Below are positions 26,402 through 35,068 of a DNA stretch of 64,000 nt, one piece after another (within the stretch, counting starts at the first letter, position 1; each line of letters starts with the position of its first letter). Where the stretch lies: NCBI RefSeq assembly GCF_000378725.1, contig NZ_KB900374.1, positions 26,277-90,276 of the forward strand, read 5' to 3'. This DNA is from Peptoniphilus lacrimalis DSM 7455 (lineage in GTDB: Bacteria > Bacillota > Clostridia > Tissierellales > Peptoniphilaceae). The position numbers and the translations under genes were made by a program. The notes beneath the pieces were generated by a model. It searched no databases. It saw only the letters and a program-made list of their open reading frames with translations, and was not told where the DNA came from.

Positions 26402-29200
26402 ATGAAACTTAAAGATTTAAGTAAAAAGCAAAAATTATATATTTCATTATTGGCTATTTTAATGCTTATCATTTTATTTGTGAGTATTTTAATTTCCTCT
26501 GTTTTGGCAATTATTGTAAAAACTCCTGATACAATTCTTGAGAATCTATCAAATAGTTTTAATCAAACCTCATCCATATATAGTGAAAACGGAAAGTTAT
26601 TAGAAAAGATTGATTCCCTTGAATATAGGACTGTTGTGCCTTTAAAGAAAATTCCTAAAAATCTTCAAATGGCTTTTGTTGCAATAGAAGACCATAGATT
26701 TTTTGAACACAATGGTCTTGACCCTATTGGAATTGGTGCTTCTATATTAACTAATATAAAAACTGGAGCTTTTACTAGAGGTGGTTCAACAATTACTCAA
26801 CAGATGGTCCGTTCAATTTACTTAACAAACGATAAAAATTTTAACAGAAAAATTCAAGAGGCTTATTTAGCTTTAAGAGTTGAAGAAAATTTATCTAAGG
26901 GGCAAATCTTAGAAGCCTATCTTAATAGAATCAATTTAGGTCAAGGTGCCTATGGGGTTCAGGCAGCAAGTCAAACTTACTTTTCAAAAAATGTTTGGGA
27001 ATTGAATACTTCAGAATGTGCAATACTTGCAAATATTGCAAAATCTCCTGCTGAATATCCGCCTTTTAAGACCGTACCATCTCAATATATTAGTCCAGAA
27101 GATATATTAGTTGGAAATAGAGTGGTAAATGGCGAAGAAATGTACTTAATTTTAAATCAAAAATCCCTTGACAGGCAAAAAATTGTTTTAAAAAGAATGT
27201 ATGAACTAAATTATATTGACAAAAATCAATATAAGGAGGCTCTAAATTTTGATATTGTCGGAGATTTAAAACCGGCAAATTTAAAGCATCACACTATGTC
27301 TTCTTATTCTACAGATTTTATCAAACAGGATGCTGCAAAATATTTAGCAAAATATTATAAGATTTCCCTTGATGAGGGGGAGCACAAACTATTTACAGGT
27401 GGTTATAAAGTTTACTCATCAATTGATGAAAACCTCCAAAACAAAGTTGAAAATTTATATGAAAATTTTGCACAGAATTTTATAGAAAATAAAAGTTCTA
27501 AGGGTGGCAGCAAAATGCTCAACTTTTCCTTAGATGAGTTTGGTTCAATTATATACAATAACGAAATTTTGTATTACAAGAGGTTTGACCATTTCGCAGA
27601 AGATTTTTCATTCATTGTAAATCCTTCAGATTACAATATTTCTTCAAAAAATGATATAAAAATAAATAGAAGATTTTTCCGCCAATTAGGTAAAAAAATT
27701 GATTTTATTGACCTATATGTAATTGACCAAAGAGGAATTTTAAATATTTTTGATATAGGTAACTTAAATATTGATAGTTCTTATATGGCAATGAAGAAAA
27801 ATTATTTAATAATTGATGGTAGCTTTGTTAAAGAACACAGTGATTTTTATAGGATCGACCAAAATAAAAATTTAATTATAAATCCAACCTATATTAATTT
27901 AAATAAAGATCCTATAATTGAGCCTCAATCAGCATCTATTATTGCTGATAATAAAAATGGATTTGTAAAGGCTATTGTTGGTGGGCTTGATGTTGAAACA
28001 AATAAGGCAAAAATTTTAAATAGGGCTGTTGATTCTCACAGAAGCCCTGGAACTTTAATTAAGCCTTTTACCGTATATCTTCCCGCTCTTGAAAATTCTT
28101 ACACCTTAGGAACTGTGATTGATGATGTACCTATAACTACCGATGGCTATATGTGGCCTGAAAATAATTATAAGTCATTTAAAGGTCTTATGACTTTAAG
28201 GATGGCTATAGAAAATTCATCAAATGTTGTCTGTGCTAAAATTTTAAAAGACTTGGGTCTTGAAAAAGCAAAGGAAGTTCTTCAAAGGTTTAATATTATT
28301 GAAAATAACCCTTCTGATTATTCCTATATTGATGATAATGAAAATTCAGATAAAAATGATATGAACTTAAATGCTCTTGGTCTTGGCAATATGAAAAAAG
28401 GTATAAGTTTAGCTCAAATAACATCTATGTATCAAACCCTTGCCAATGAGGGAGATTTTAAAGACCTAACTGCTATTGTAAAAATTGAAGATAATACTGG
28501 CAAAGTTATTATTGATAACAGGGCAAATCATAAAAATATAATCAATAAAGAAACTGCTTACCTTCTAAAAGATGCTTTAAAAACAAATGTCGAAATGGGT
28601 AATGCAAAAGGCAGTAAAATTGATAGTGCAACAACTTACGCATATAAAGGAACTAATGAATTTTCATCTGATTTTTGGCTTGTGGGATTTTCTAAGAAAT
28701 ATACAATTGGAACTTGGCTTGGAGCCGATTCTCCAAAAATATCTTTGAATGCTGATGAGGATATTATTACTAAGATATTTAATGAATTATCCTCTAATAT
28801 TAATGATGATTCTAAAGATGAATACAGACCATCTTTCATTGTAGAAAAAAATATATGTAATAAAAGCGGAAAATTGGGTACAGAATTAACAAACGATGCC
28901 GGTGCAAATTATAAGGAAATCTTTATTAAAGGCACTGAACCGACTGATTATGATGATTTATATAAGAAAGTATTAATATGTGTAGATTCAGGACTTTTAT
29001 CTACACAATACTGTCCAGCTGAAAGTGTTGAATATAATGTTTTATTTGAAAGACCTGGTGGTTATGACCCAAAAGAACATTATAATATTTATCCTGATGA
29101 TTATGTAGAAATTCCAAAGAAATATTGTGATATTCACACAAGAAGCTGGTACAAGGAAAATGTTAAAGGGAGTGAAGACAAAAATAATGAAAATGATTAA
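26402..29200 (+). CDS. Class A penicillin-binding protein with degenerate transpeptidase motifs
   Basis: A 932-aa membrane-anchored peptidoglycan synthase (TM about residues 14-38). The GT51 glycosyltransferase domain is intact: AIEDHRFFEHNG, GGSTITQQMVRSIYL, EAYLNRINLGQGAYGVQAA. In the transpeptidase domain the nucleophile motif SxxK reads T551-L-I-K554 (SPGTLIKPF), so Ser is replaced by Thr. S606-S607-N608 is kept, and the KTG motif reads K749-G-T (AYKGTNEF) with one residue missing. A region of about 170 residues (roughly 355-525) between linker and transpeptidase core has no obvious match. The C-terminus carries about 110 residues after the core, with four Cys. It is probably a glycosyltransferase with impaired or altered transpeptidation. 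It is divergent from hflX. Confidence 0.9.
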   Translation: MKLKDLSKKQKLYISLLAILMLIILFVSILISSVLAIIVKTPDTILENLSNSFNQTSSIYSENGKLLEKIDSLEYRTVVPLKKIPKNLQMAFVAIEDHRFFEHNGLDPIGIGASILTNIKTGAFTRGGSTITQQMVRSIYLTNDKNFNRKIQEAYLALRVEENLSKGQILEAYLNRINLGQGAYGVQAASQTYFSKNVWELNTSECAILANIAKSPAEYPPFKTVPSQYISPEDILVGNRVVNGEEMYLILNQKSLDRQKIVLKRMYELNYIDKNQYKEALNFDIVGDLKPANLKHHTMSSYSTDFIKQDAAKYLAKYYKISLDEGEHKLFTGGYKVYSSIDENLQNKVENLYENFAQNFIENKSSKGGSKMLNFSLDEFGSIIYNNEILYYKRFDHFAEDFSFIVNPSDYNISSKNDIKINRRFFRQLGKKIDFIDLYVIDQRGILNIFDIGNLNIDSSYMAMKKNYLIIDGSFVKEHSDFYRIDQNKNLIINPTYINLNKDPIIEPQSASIIADNKNGFVKAIVGGLDVETNKAKILNRAVDSHRSPGTLIKPFTVYLPALENSYTLGTVIDDVPITTDGYMWPENNYKSFKGLMTLRMAIENSSNVVCAKILKDLGLEKAKEVLQRFNIIENNPSDYSYIDDNENSDKNDMNLNALGLGNMKKGISLAQITSMYQTLANEGDFKDLTAIVKIEDNTGKVIIDNRANHKNIINKETAYLLKDALKTNVEMGNAKGSKIDSATTYAYKGTNEFSSDFWLVGFSKKYTIGTWLGADSPKISLNADEDIITKIFNELSSNINDDSKDEYRPSFIVEKNICNKSGKLGTELTNDAGANYKEIFIKGTEPTDYDDLYKKVLICVDSGLLSTQYCPAESVEYNVLFERPGGYDPKEHYNIYPDDYVEIPKKYCDIHTRSWYKENVKGSEDKNNEND

Positions 29201-29378
29201 ACCAGCATTAATAGTGGGAAAATATTTAATTAAAAGAAATATTAAGAAAAATAAAAAAAATAGATTTGTAAAAAAATTCAAACTAAATTTAATTACCAGT
29301 CCTAAACATGGTGGAAAAATTTTGTATCATTTAGGAAGAATTAAAGCAAGAAAACTTATTCTTAAAAATATGAAATAG
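29187..29378 (+). CDS. Small basic hypothetical protein
   Basis: A 63-aa lysine-rich frame (MKMIKPALIVGKYLIKRNIK...) overlaps the end of the PBP gene by 14 bp. GGGAG lies about 15 nt upstream, which is too far for a normal site, and the start could be an ATG two codons later. I do not recognise a family. Its last codons (LILKNMK-stop) lie in the first copy of the 147-bp repeat. Confidence 0.35.
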   Translation: MKMIKPALIVGKYLIKRNIKKNKKNRFVKKFKLNLITSPKHGGKILYHLGRIKARKLILKNMK

Positions 29379-29786
29379 TGTTTATTATAAGGGATAATTC
29401 CTTACTATAAATCTAATTAACTTTTTTAATTTTAATTTTTTACATTTTATTATAGGGGACAGTCCCAAATAGGGACAGTCCCCTTTTAAAATGCAAGTAA
29501 ACTTATTCTTAAAAATATGAAATAGTGTTTATTATAAGGGATAATTTCTTACTATAAATCTAATTAAATTTTTTGATTTTTATTTTTTACATTTTATTAT
29601 AGGGGACAGTCCCAAATAGGGATGGACCCCTTTTAAAATGCAAGAAAACTTATTCTTAAAAATATGAAATAGTGTTTATTATAAGGGATAATTTCTTACT
29701 ATAAATCTAATTAACTTTTTTAATTTTAATTTTTTATATTTTATTATAGGGGACAGTCCCAAATAGGGACAGTCCCCTTTTAATAC
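29346..29786. repeat. Three tandem copies of a 147-bp repeat with REP-like hairpins
   Basis: Units begin at 29346, 29493 and 29640 (GCAAG[A/T]AAACTTATTC). Each holds the same end-of-gene segment, an AT-rich stretch and a terminal imperfect palindrome GGGGACAGTCCC-AAATA-GGGACAGTCCCC followed by TTTT. In the second copy the right arm is changed to GGGATGGACCCC. The hairpins may end transcription of the PBP gene on the plus strand. Confidence 0.93.
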
Positions 29787-29811
29787 AAAATATATATTTA
29801 TTCAAATTTAA

Positions 29812-29842
29812 AAATCCTACAGGTTATTCCCATAGGATTTTA
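29812..29842 (-). terminator. Zinc operon terminator
   Basis: AAATCCTA (29812-29819) and TAGGATTT (29833-29840) form a stem; the minus strand continues with TTTAAATTT. It lies about 45 bp after the histidine-triad gene stop. Confidence 0.55.
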
Positions 29843-29887
29843 TATATTTATTCTTCCGAATATTTTCTCTTAGCTTTATTATCGCCT

Positions 29888-32317
29888 TTAATTTCTACCA
29901 GCTTTAGTTTCTGCATTATTGTCTTGATTTGCATTTTTATTTTCTGATGTGACTTCTTTTTTATCTTCAGGAAATTTTTCTATATTTTCTTTTTTCTCAA
30001 TTTCCCCATCAACATTAATAGTTTTTTTAAAGTCTTCAAGTTTTCCAAGCTTGTAGATAACTGCACCATTTACCTTATCAAAATCTGCTAAATTAAATCT
30101 TTTATCTTCATCATTTTTACTTACAAGGATACTTTGACCAAAATCATTACTTATGCTTGCATCTGGTCCATAGTGATTTCTAAGGAAACTTATAGCCTCT
30201 TCCATGGTTACTGATAGTTCAGGCTTTTCTTCTTCAATATCAATATTTTTGTGACTGATTAAATATTTCAAAGTTGCCACGACATCTCTAGCTGAGTTTC
30301 CTCCATAGACTCCAGCCTTTGCATTTTGAATGATTTGTTTTATAGATATTGCATGGTAATGGCTTCCGTGTAACCAATAAAATACATTATTTCTTTGACC
30401 ATTTGAACCATAAACTGGCAAATCTGAATTAATATTTCCAAAATTAGTCATTTTTTGTAAATTTTCATCTAGATAAGCAAGAACTGATTTTTTAAGTTGG
30501 GCTGGTACTTCACCATAAGAAAACATATCATTATCATTAACTTCCACATCAGTGTGGTCAATATATTCTTTAATATATTCAGCATTTGGATATATATTTT
30601 TTGGATTTACTCTTACAATACCAACTTCCTTTTCTCCAACGTAAAGGTGCCAGTGATCACCGTGGTCAACTATTTTTGTTACTCCCTTTGGCCAAGCATC
30701 ACTTTCATTGTTGTGGGGCTTATCATTGTGACCATGACTTCCGACATATTTTTCAATAACTACATCTCTATAAGTTGAACCTATAGGTCCTAAATTTACA
30801 TAACTTATATACTCATTTCCTCTAATATCATAAATATGATAGTGGTCTCCATGTTTTTTTATTTTATTTATTTTTAAATAGCTCAATTCTCTCAAACCAA
30901 TGGTTTTTATAAAGAAATTATTTGGATTTTGTGGATTCTCGCTAGGATAATTTGGATAAGTTGGATAGTTAGGCATACTTGGATAGTTTGGATAAGTCGG
31001 ATAATTTGGATAATTTGGATTAATCATATTATTATTTGCTAAATTAGGCATAAATCCACTATTCCCATTATTTGTTCCCCCATTAAGTGGTGCGTGACTT
31101 CCTTGATACATTCCAAAACTTGCATTTGGATACATTGCTCTTGGATCTTCATAGGTAATAAATTCTTGACCTGATGCTGTATAAACATGGTAGTGGTCCT
31201 CATGTTTTAATATTTTTACAACTCTATTTGGATCATTCAAAGCATTGTTTGCATTTGCCAAATTATTAGCCATAGGGTTTGAGAAAATATTATTATTTGC
31301 ATTAGTGTTTGAAAATAAATTATTTGCTCCAGTAAAATTACCCTTAGCCAAAGAATTTCTATTTGACTTGTGGCTTCCCACATAAGTTCCTATATTTATA
31401 TTAGGAAATATATTTTGAGGATTGTCATAAGTTATATATTCCCTTCCATCTTTCGTATATATGTGATAGTGATCGCCATGTTTTAAAATCTTTCCAACAT
31501 CAAGATTTTTCATGTCTGCACCACTGATAGTACTAATAAACTCAATATTATTATGGGCAGATAAATTTTTATTTATTCTCGCATTATTTGCACTTGCAGA
31601 AGCTAAACTTCTATTTTTCACTGATAAATTTTGATTTTTTCCATGACTACCTGTGTAAGTTCCAACTTTTATCCCTGGATACATTGAACTTGGATCTTCA
31701 TAGGTTATAAATTCTTTACCTGATGCTGTATAAACATGGTAGTGGTCTTCATGTTTTAATATTTTTACTACTTCATCTGAATTGAGTTTATTTTTTGACT
31801 CATGAAATTTTATGGTTTTAGATGATTTTGCAAGTGTTGAATTTTTATGGTCCCCGTGAGATGCTTCATATTTTGTGATTTTTATATTTGGAAAAGCATC
31901 TTTTGGATTATCATAAGTCAAATATTCGCTTCCATCATCTGTGAAAACATGCCAGTGATTTCCGTGAACTTTAATCTCTTTTACATTCATAGTTTTTAAT
32001 TGATCAAGGCTCACAACACTAACCATTTCCATTAATTGATCAGATGAAATGCTATTTGGGTCAGTATAGGTGATATGTTCCTTGCCATCTTTTGTGAAAA
32101 CATGCCAGTGGTCTCCGTGTTGAATTACTTTTACAATTTCATCTTTATCAATATTGGAATCATCTAAAAGAACTTCTGTTGTATCATCAACTTGATACTT
32201 ACTTTCTTCTTGTGGCTGGTAATTATTAGATAAACTTACATTTTTCGCCTTATTACAAGCGCAAAGACTTAAAGTTAAGGTAAAAATTGTTGTTAATTTT
32301 AAAATTTTGTTATTCAT
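29888..32317 (-). CDS. Histidine-triad surface lipoprotein (Pht-like, zinc scavenging)
   Basis: An 809-aa lipoprotein: signal peptide and lipobox SLCAC (Cys about residue 20), then eight HxxHxH triads (HGDHWH, HGNHWH, HEDHYH, HGDHYH, HEDHYH, HGDHYH, HGDHWH, HGSHYH). Most are followed by a (V/I)(Y/F)T-x-x-G-x-E(F/Y)(I/L)TY-x-(D/N)P strand pattern. A low-complexity stretch of PNYP/TYP repeats lies at about 430-470 and a Lys/Glu/Asn-rich tail ends the protein. Streptococcal Pht proteins bind zinc with such triads and pass it to AdcA-type binding proteins. Here it is the last gene of the zinc ABC operon, 12 bp after the permease gene, which supports the same role. Triads 3 and 5 sit in nearly identical blocks. 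Confidence 0.9.
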   Translation of the reverse strand: MNNKILKLTTIFTLTLSLCACNKAKNVSLSNNYQPQEESKYQVDDTTEVLLDDSNIDKDEIVKVIQHGDHWHVFTKDGKEHITYTDPNSISSDQLMEMVSVVSLDQLKTMNVKEIKVHGNHWHVFTDDGSEYLTYDNPKDAFPNIKITKYEASHGDHKNSTLAKSSKTIKFHESKNKLNSDEVVKILKHEDHYHVYTASGKEFITYEDPSSMYPGIKVGTYTGSHGKNQNLSVKNRSLASASANNARINKNLSAHNNIEFISTISGADMKNLDVGKILKHGDHYHIYTKDGREYITYDNPQNIFPNINIGTYVGSHKSNRNSLAKGNFTGANNLFSNTNANNNIFSNPMANNLANANNALNDPNRVVKILKHEDHYHVYTASGQEFITYEDPRAMYPNASFGMYQGSHAPLNGGTNNGNSGFMPNLANNNMINPNYPNYPTYPNYPSMPNYPTYPNYPSENPQNPNNFFIKTIGLRELSYLKINKIKKHGDHYHIYDIRGNEYISYVNLGPIGSTYRDVVIEKYVGSHGHNDKPHNNESDAWPKGVTKIVDHGDHWHLYVGEKEVGIVRVNPKNIYPNAEYIKEYIDHTDVEVNDNDMFSYGEVPAQLKKSVLAYLDENLQKMTNFGNINSDLPVYGSNGQRNNVFYWLHGSHYHAISIKQIIQNAKAGVYGGNSARDVVATLKYLISHKNIDIEEEKPELSVTMEEAISFLRNHYGPDASISNDFGQSILVSKNDEDKRFNLADFDKVNGAVIYKLGKLEDFKKTINVDGEIEKKENIEKFPEDKKEVTSENKNANQDNNAETKAGRN

Positions 32318-32329
32318 TTTATTCTCCTT

Positions 32330-33124
32330 TTAATTTCTATTAAATAACATTGTTAATGCTAAAGCTAAGACTGCAATAATAACAATTACAGAGCCTGGCT
32401 TCAAATTAAAAATATAAGATATAATTAAGCCTGCATAAACAAAAATTACTGATAAGATTATAGACAATATCAGAGTTTCCTTATAAGTTTTTGCAAGCTG
32501 CATAGCAGTTATTACCGGAATAACTAGAATTGATGATACAATCAACGAACCTATGGTTTTGGCTGACAGAGAAATTGCAACTGCAGCTAAAATTGTAAAT
32601 ATAAAATCAATTAACTTTGTGTTGATTCCCATTAATTTTGCACTTTGCAAGTCAAATACACATAGATAAAGTCTGTCATAAATTAATCTGTAGATGATGA
32701 TTACAAGAGATGAAACACCAAGTATCAGATAAAATTCTCCATTACTTATCGTTACAATTGAACCAAAAAGATATGATGAAATTGAAGCAGCATTTCCATT
32801 AAAGCTTGAAAAAATACCTGCAAGTCCTATTGAGCTTGCAAGAACTATAACTGTCGATATTTCCTCATAGGCTTTTAATTTTTTTGAAATTAATTCTATA
32901 AAAAAACCTGCCATTATACATATAATTATTGAACCCAAAAGAGGATTTATGCCAATAAATAATCCCATACTTACACCAGCTAATGAGGCATGGGAAAGAG
33001 TATCTCCCATCATAGATAATCTCTTTAATAAAATTGTAAAGCCTATACATGGAAGAATAATTGCAAGAACTGAACCTACTATAAAAGCCCTTCTCATAAA
33101 TTCATAACTTAACATTTCAACCAT
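32330..33124 (-). CDS. adcB: Zinc ABC transporter permease
   Basis: A 264-aa ABC-3 family permease with 7-8 helices; GDTLSHASLAGVSMGLFIGINP and IGSLIVSSILVIPVITAMQLA are typical. It starts at ATG 33124 after AAAGGAG and overlaps the ATPase stop by 8 bp. It is part of the adcA-adcC-adcB-triad protein operon. ABC-3 permeases can also carry manganese; zinc is inferred from the histidine-triad partner and the operator. Confidence 0.9.
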   Translation of the reverse strand: MVEMLSYEFMRRAFIVGSVLAIILPCIGFTILLKRLSMMGDTLSHASLAGVSMGLFIGINPLLGSIIICIMAGFFIELISKKLKAYEEISTVIVLASSIGLAGIFSSFNGNAASISSYLFGSIVTISNGEFYLILGVSSLVIIIYRLIYDRLYLCVFDLQSAKLMGINTKLIDFIFTILAAVAISLSAKTIGSLIVSSILVIPVITAMQLAKTYKETLILSIILSVIFVYAGLIISYIFNLKPGSVIVIIAVLALALTMLFNRN

Positions 33125-33767
33125 ATATAAGTTCTCCTTTATAAGGAAAAACCTCTTTATCTCTTAACTCATAAACTTTATTTACATAAGTATTAATATT
33201 GAAAACATCATGAGTTACCATCAAAATTGTTTTTCCTTGTCTTGCCAAATCTTTTAAAATTTTTAAAAATTCGTCAGAAAATTTCTTATCAATACTAGCT
33301 GTTGGCTCATCTAATAAAATTAATTTTGAATCTTTTATAAGAGCAATTAAAAGGCTAAGTCTTTGAAGCTGACCTCCTGATAAAGAGCCTAGAGTTTTTT
33401 TTCTATGCTCATAAAGTCCCACCATATTTAAATATTTCTTTATATCAACTTTCTTTTTTAAAAACCTTAAATGGATTTTTACAACTTCTTCAACGCTTGT
33501 CGGAAAATTTTTATAGGTGGAACTTATATTTTGACCTATATAAGAAATTTTTTTATAATTCTTAGAAGTTTCTCCAAATAATCTAAGGTTTCCTTCTTTT
33601 GTCTTTAATTCTCCAAGAATGAGTTTTAATAAGGTGGTTTTCCCTGCTCCATTTCTTCCTATTAAGGCTACAAAATCACCTTCAGACAAATAAAGATTAA
33701 TATTATTTAAAATCTTTTTATTATCATAAGAAAAAGATAAATTTACTATTTCAACTACCTTATTCAT
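33117..33767 (-). CDS. adcC: Zinc ABC transporter ATPase
   Basis: A compact 216-aa ATPase: Walker A LIGRNGAGKTT, signature LSGGQLQRLS, Walker B LILLDEPTASID, switch His in MVTHDVFNI. It overlaps both neighbours by 8 bp, so the three transporter genes are translationally coupled. Confidence 0.92.
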   Translation of the reverse strand: MNKVVEIVNLSFSYDNKKILNNINLYLSEGDFVALIGRNGAGKTTLLKLILGELKTKEGNLRLFGETSKNYKKISYIGQNISSTYKNFPTSVEEVVKIHLRFLKKKVDIKKYLNMVGLYEHRKKTLGSLSGGQLQRLSLLIALIKDSKLILLDEPTASIDKKFSDEFLKILKDLARQGKTILMVTHDVFNINTYVNKVYELRDKEVFPYKGELIYG

Positions 33768-34683
33768 TAAAGGACCTCATTAGAGCCTCTAAATTTTCTT
33801 CCATAAGCTCCAGATAACCTTTTTGCATCTCTTCAGGTGTTAAACTTTCCATTGTATATAAGGTATCGGTCTTAGTATTTGTGTTTTCCGCAAGAGTTTT
33901 TGCAACTTTTGGAGTAGCTTTACCTTCAAAAAATATTGTTTTTATGTTGTTAGCCTTAACAAAATCAGCTATAACCTTTAATTCTTTAGCAGATGGTTCT
34001 TCATCAGGAGAAATTCCTGTAACAGCTATTTGTTTCAAACCATAATCCCTTGCCAAATAATTAAAAGCAGCGTGAGAAACAACAAAATATTTTTCTCTGT
34101 CGGTAATTTTTGATAGCTCTTGTTGGAATTTATTATCAAGATTTTTGAATTCTTCTACAGATTTATTCAAATTTTCCCTATAAAATTTTTCATTTTTAGG
34201 ATCCATTGATGAAACTTTCTTATAAATACTTGTAAGCTCCACAATATCATTTTTTATACTCAACCAAGTATGAGGATTAACCCTCGCCTTATCAGTTTCT
34301 GAATTATCTCCCTTTGTCAATAAGGTAAGTCCTTTTGAAAGGTCTAAAAATTTCTTTTCATCTCCAGCGACTTCTTTTAAATCATCAATAAAAGCTTCCA
34401 TATTTGCTCCGTTATAAATAATTAAATCTGCATTAGAAATTTTAGCCATATCCTTAGCTTGTAGTTCAAAATCATGAGGTTCTTGATTGCCTTCAATAAT
34501 TTGTCGAACTTCCATCTTATCTCCCACAATCCTTGACGTTAGATCATAAACAGGAAAAAAACTTGCATAAATTACTTTTTTATCATCTTTATTATTGCTT
34601 AGTGCTTGTTTTTTTGCACAAGCTGTAAATGTTAAAGAAATAAGAAAAAACAAAAATATAAATTTTCTTAAATTTTTATTCAT
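33760..34683 (-). CDS. adcA: Zinc-binding lipoprotein of ABC transporter
   Basis: A 307-aa cluster A-I (ZnuA/AdcA) metal-binding protein. ATG 34683 follows a strong AGGAGG; an upstream ATG at 34722 lies in the operator. Signal peptide and lipobox FTACAKK. Metal ligand candidates are His in EPHDFEL, His in NPHTWLS, His in VVSHAAFNYLARDYGL, and Glu in FFEGKATPK. The His-rich loop of many zinc-binding proteins is absent, which fits reliance on the separate histidine-triad lipoprotein. Confidence 0.93.
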   Translation of the reverse strand: MNKNLRKFIFLFFLISLTFTACAKKQALSNNKDDKKVIYASFFPVYDLTSRIVGDKMEVRQIIEGNQEPHDFELQAKDMAKISNADLIIYNGANMEAFIDDLKEVAGDEKKFLDLSKGLTLLTKGDNSETDKARVNPHTWLSIKNDIVELTSIYKKVSSMDPKNEKFYRENLNKSVEEFKNLDNKFQQELSKITDREKYFVVSHAAFNYLARDYGLKQIAVTGISPDEEPSAKELKVIADFVKANNIKTIFFEGKATPKVAKTLAENTNTKTDTLYTMESLTPEEMQKGYLELMEENLEALMRSFNE

Positions 34684-34710
34684 AAATCCTCCTAAAAATA
34701 TTTTAAAGTT

Positions 34711-34729
34711 AATGCGAATCATTTGCGTT
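34711..34729. promoter_or_regulatory. Fur-family (Zur-like) operator
   Basis: AATGCGAAT-C-ATTTGCGTT is an imperfect 9-1-9 inverted repeat, the geometry of Zur/Fur/PerR boxes. It begins 4 bp downstream of the -10 hexamer of the zinc operon promoter. The zinc gene context makes Zur the likely regulator. Confidence 0.65.
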
Positions 34730-34733
34730 TAAA

Positions 34734-34762
34734 ATTATACAAATATATTTTTCCTTTGTCAA
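34734..34762 (-). promoter_or_regulatory. Consensus promoter of the zinc operon
   Basis: TTGACA (34757-34762), a 17-bp spacer and TATAAT (34734-34739) on the minus strand: both hexamers match consensus exactly. Confidence 0.85.
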
Positions 34763-34960
34763 TACAAAATATTTTTAGTAATTAAAAATTTTTTTATAAA
34801 ATTTTCTGAATTTTCATCCGAAAAGAAAAAATAATGAAACTTTACATCTCACCTATTTAAGCTTTATATAAATATATTAAAAATTCATAGAATAATCTTA
34901 GAATTTATCAAAAATTGCAATTAAATAAATAAAATAAAAAACTAAGAAATAATTCAATCA
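34763..34960. other. AT-rich intergenic stretch
   Basis: About 200 bp between the zinc operon promoter and the ATPase terminator. I see only A/T runs and no gene. Confidence 0.5.
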
Positions 34961-35001
34961 AAAAATGGATGCCACCTATAAAGTATAGGTTAGCATCCAC
35001 T
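34961..35001 (-). terminator. Terminator of the P-type ATPase gene
   Basis: GGATGCTAACCTATA pairs with TATAGGTGGCATCC (34967-34998), with a T run after it on the minus strand. Confidence 0.85.
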
Positions 35002-35068
35002 ACAACTAATTAATCAAATATTGTGCCCTGTTTTATTGGTACACAACAAATTCATCTTTCAGTATTTA

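Noticed and set aside
29042..29281. Minus-strand hydrophobic frame opposite the end of the PBP gene
   Set aside because: It is the complement of Lys/Asn-rich coding sequence, which gives false hydrophobic frames.
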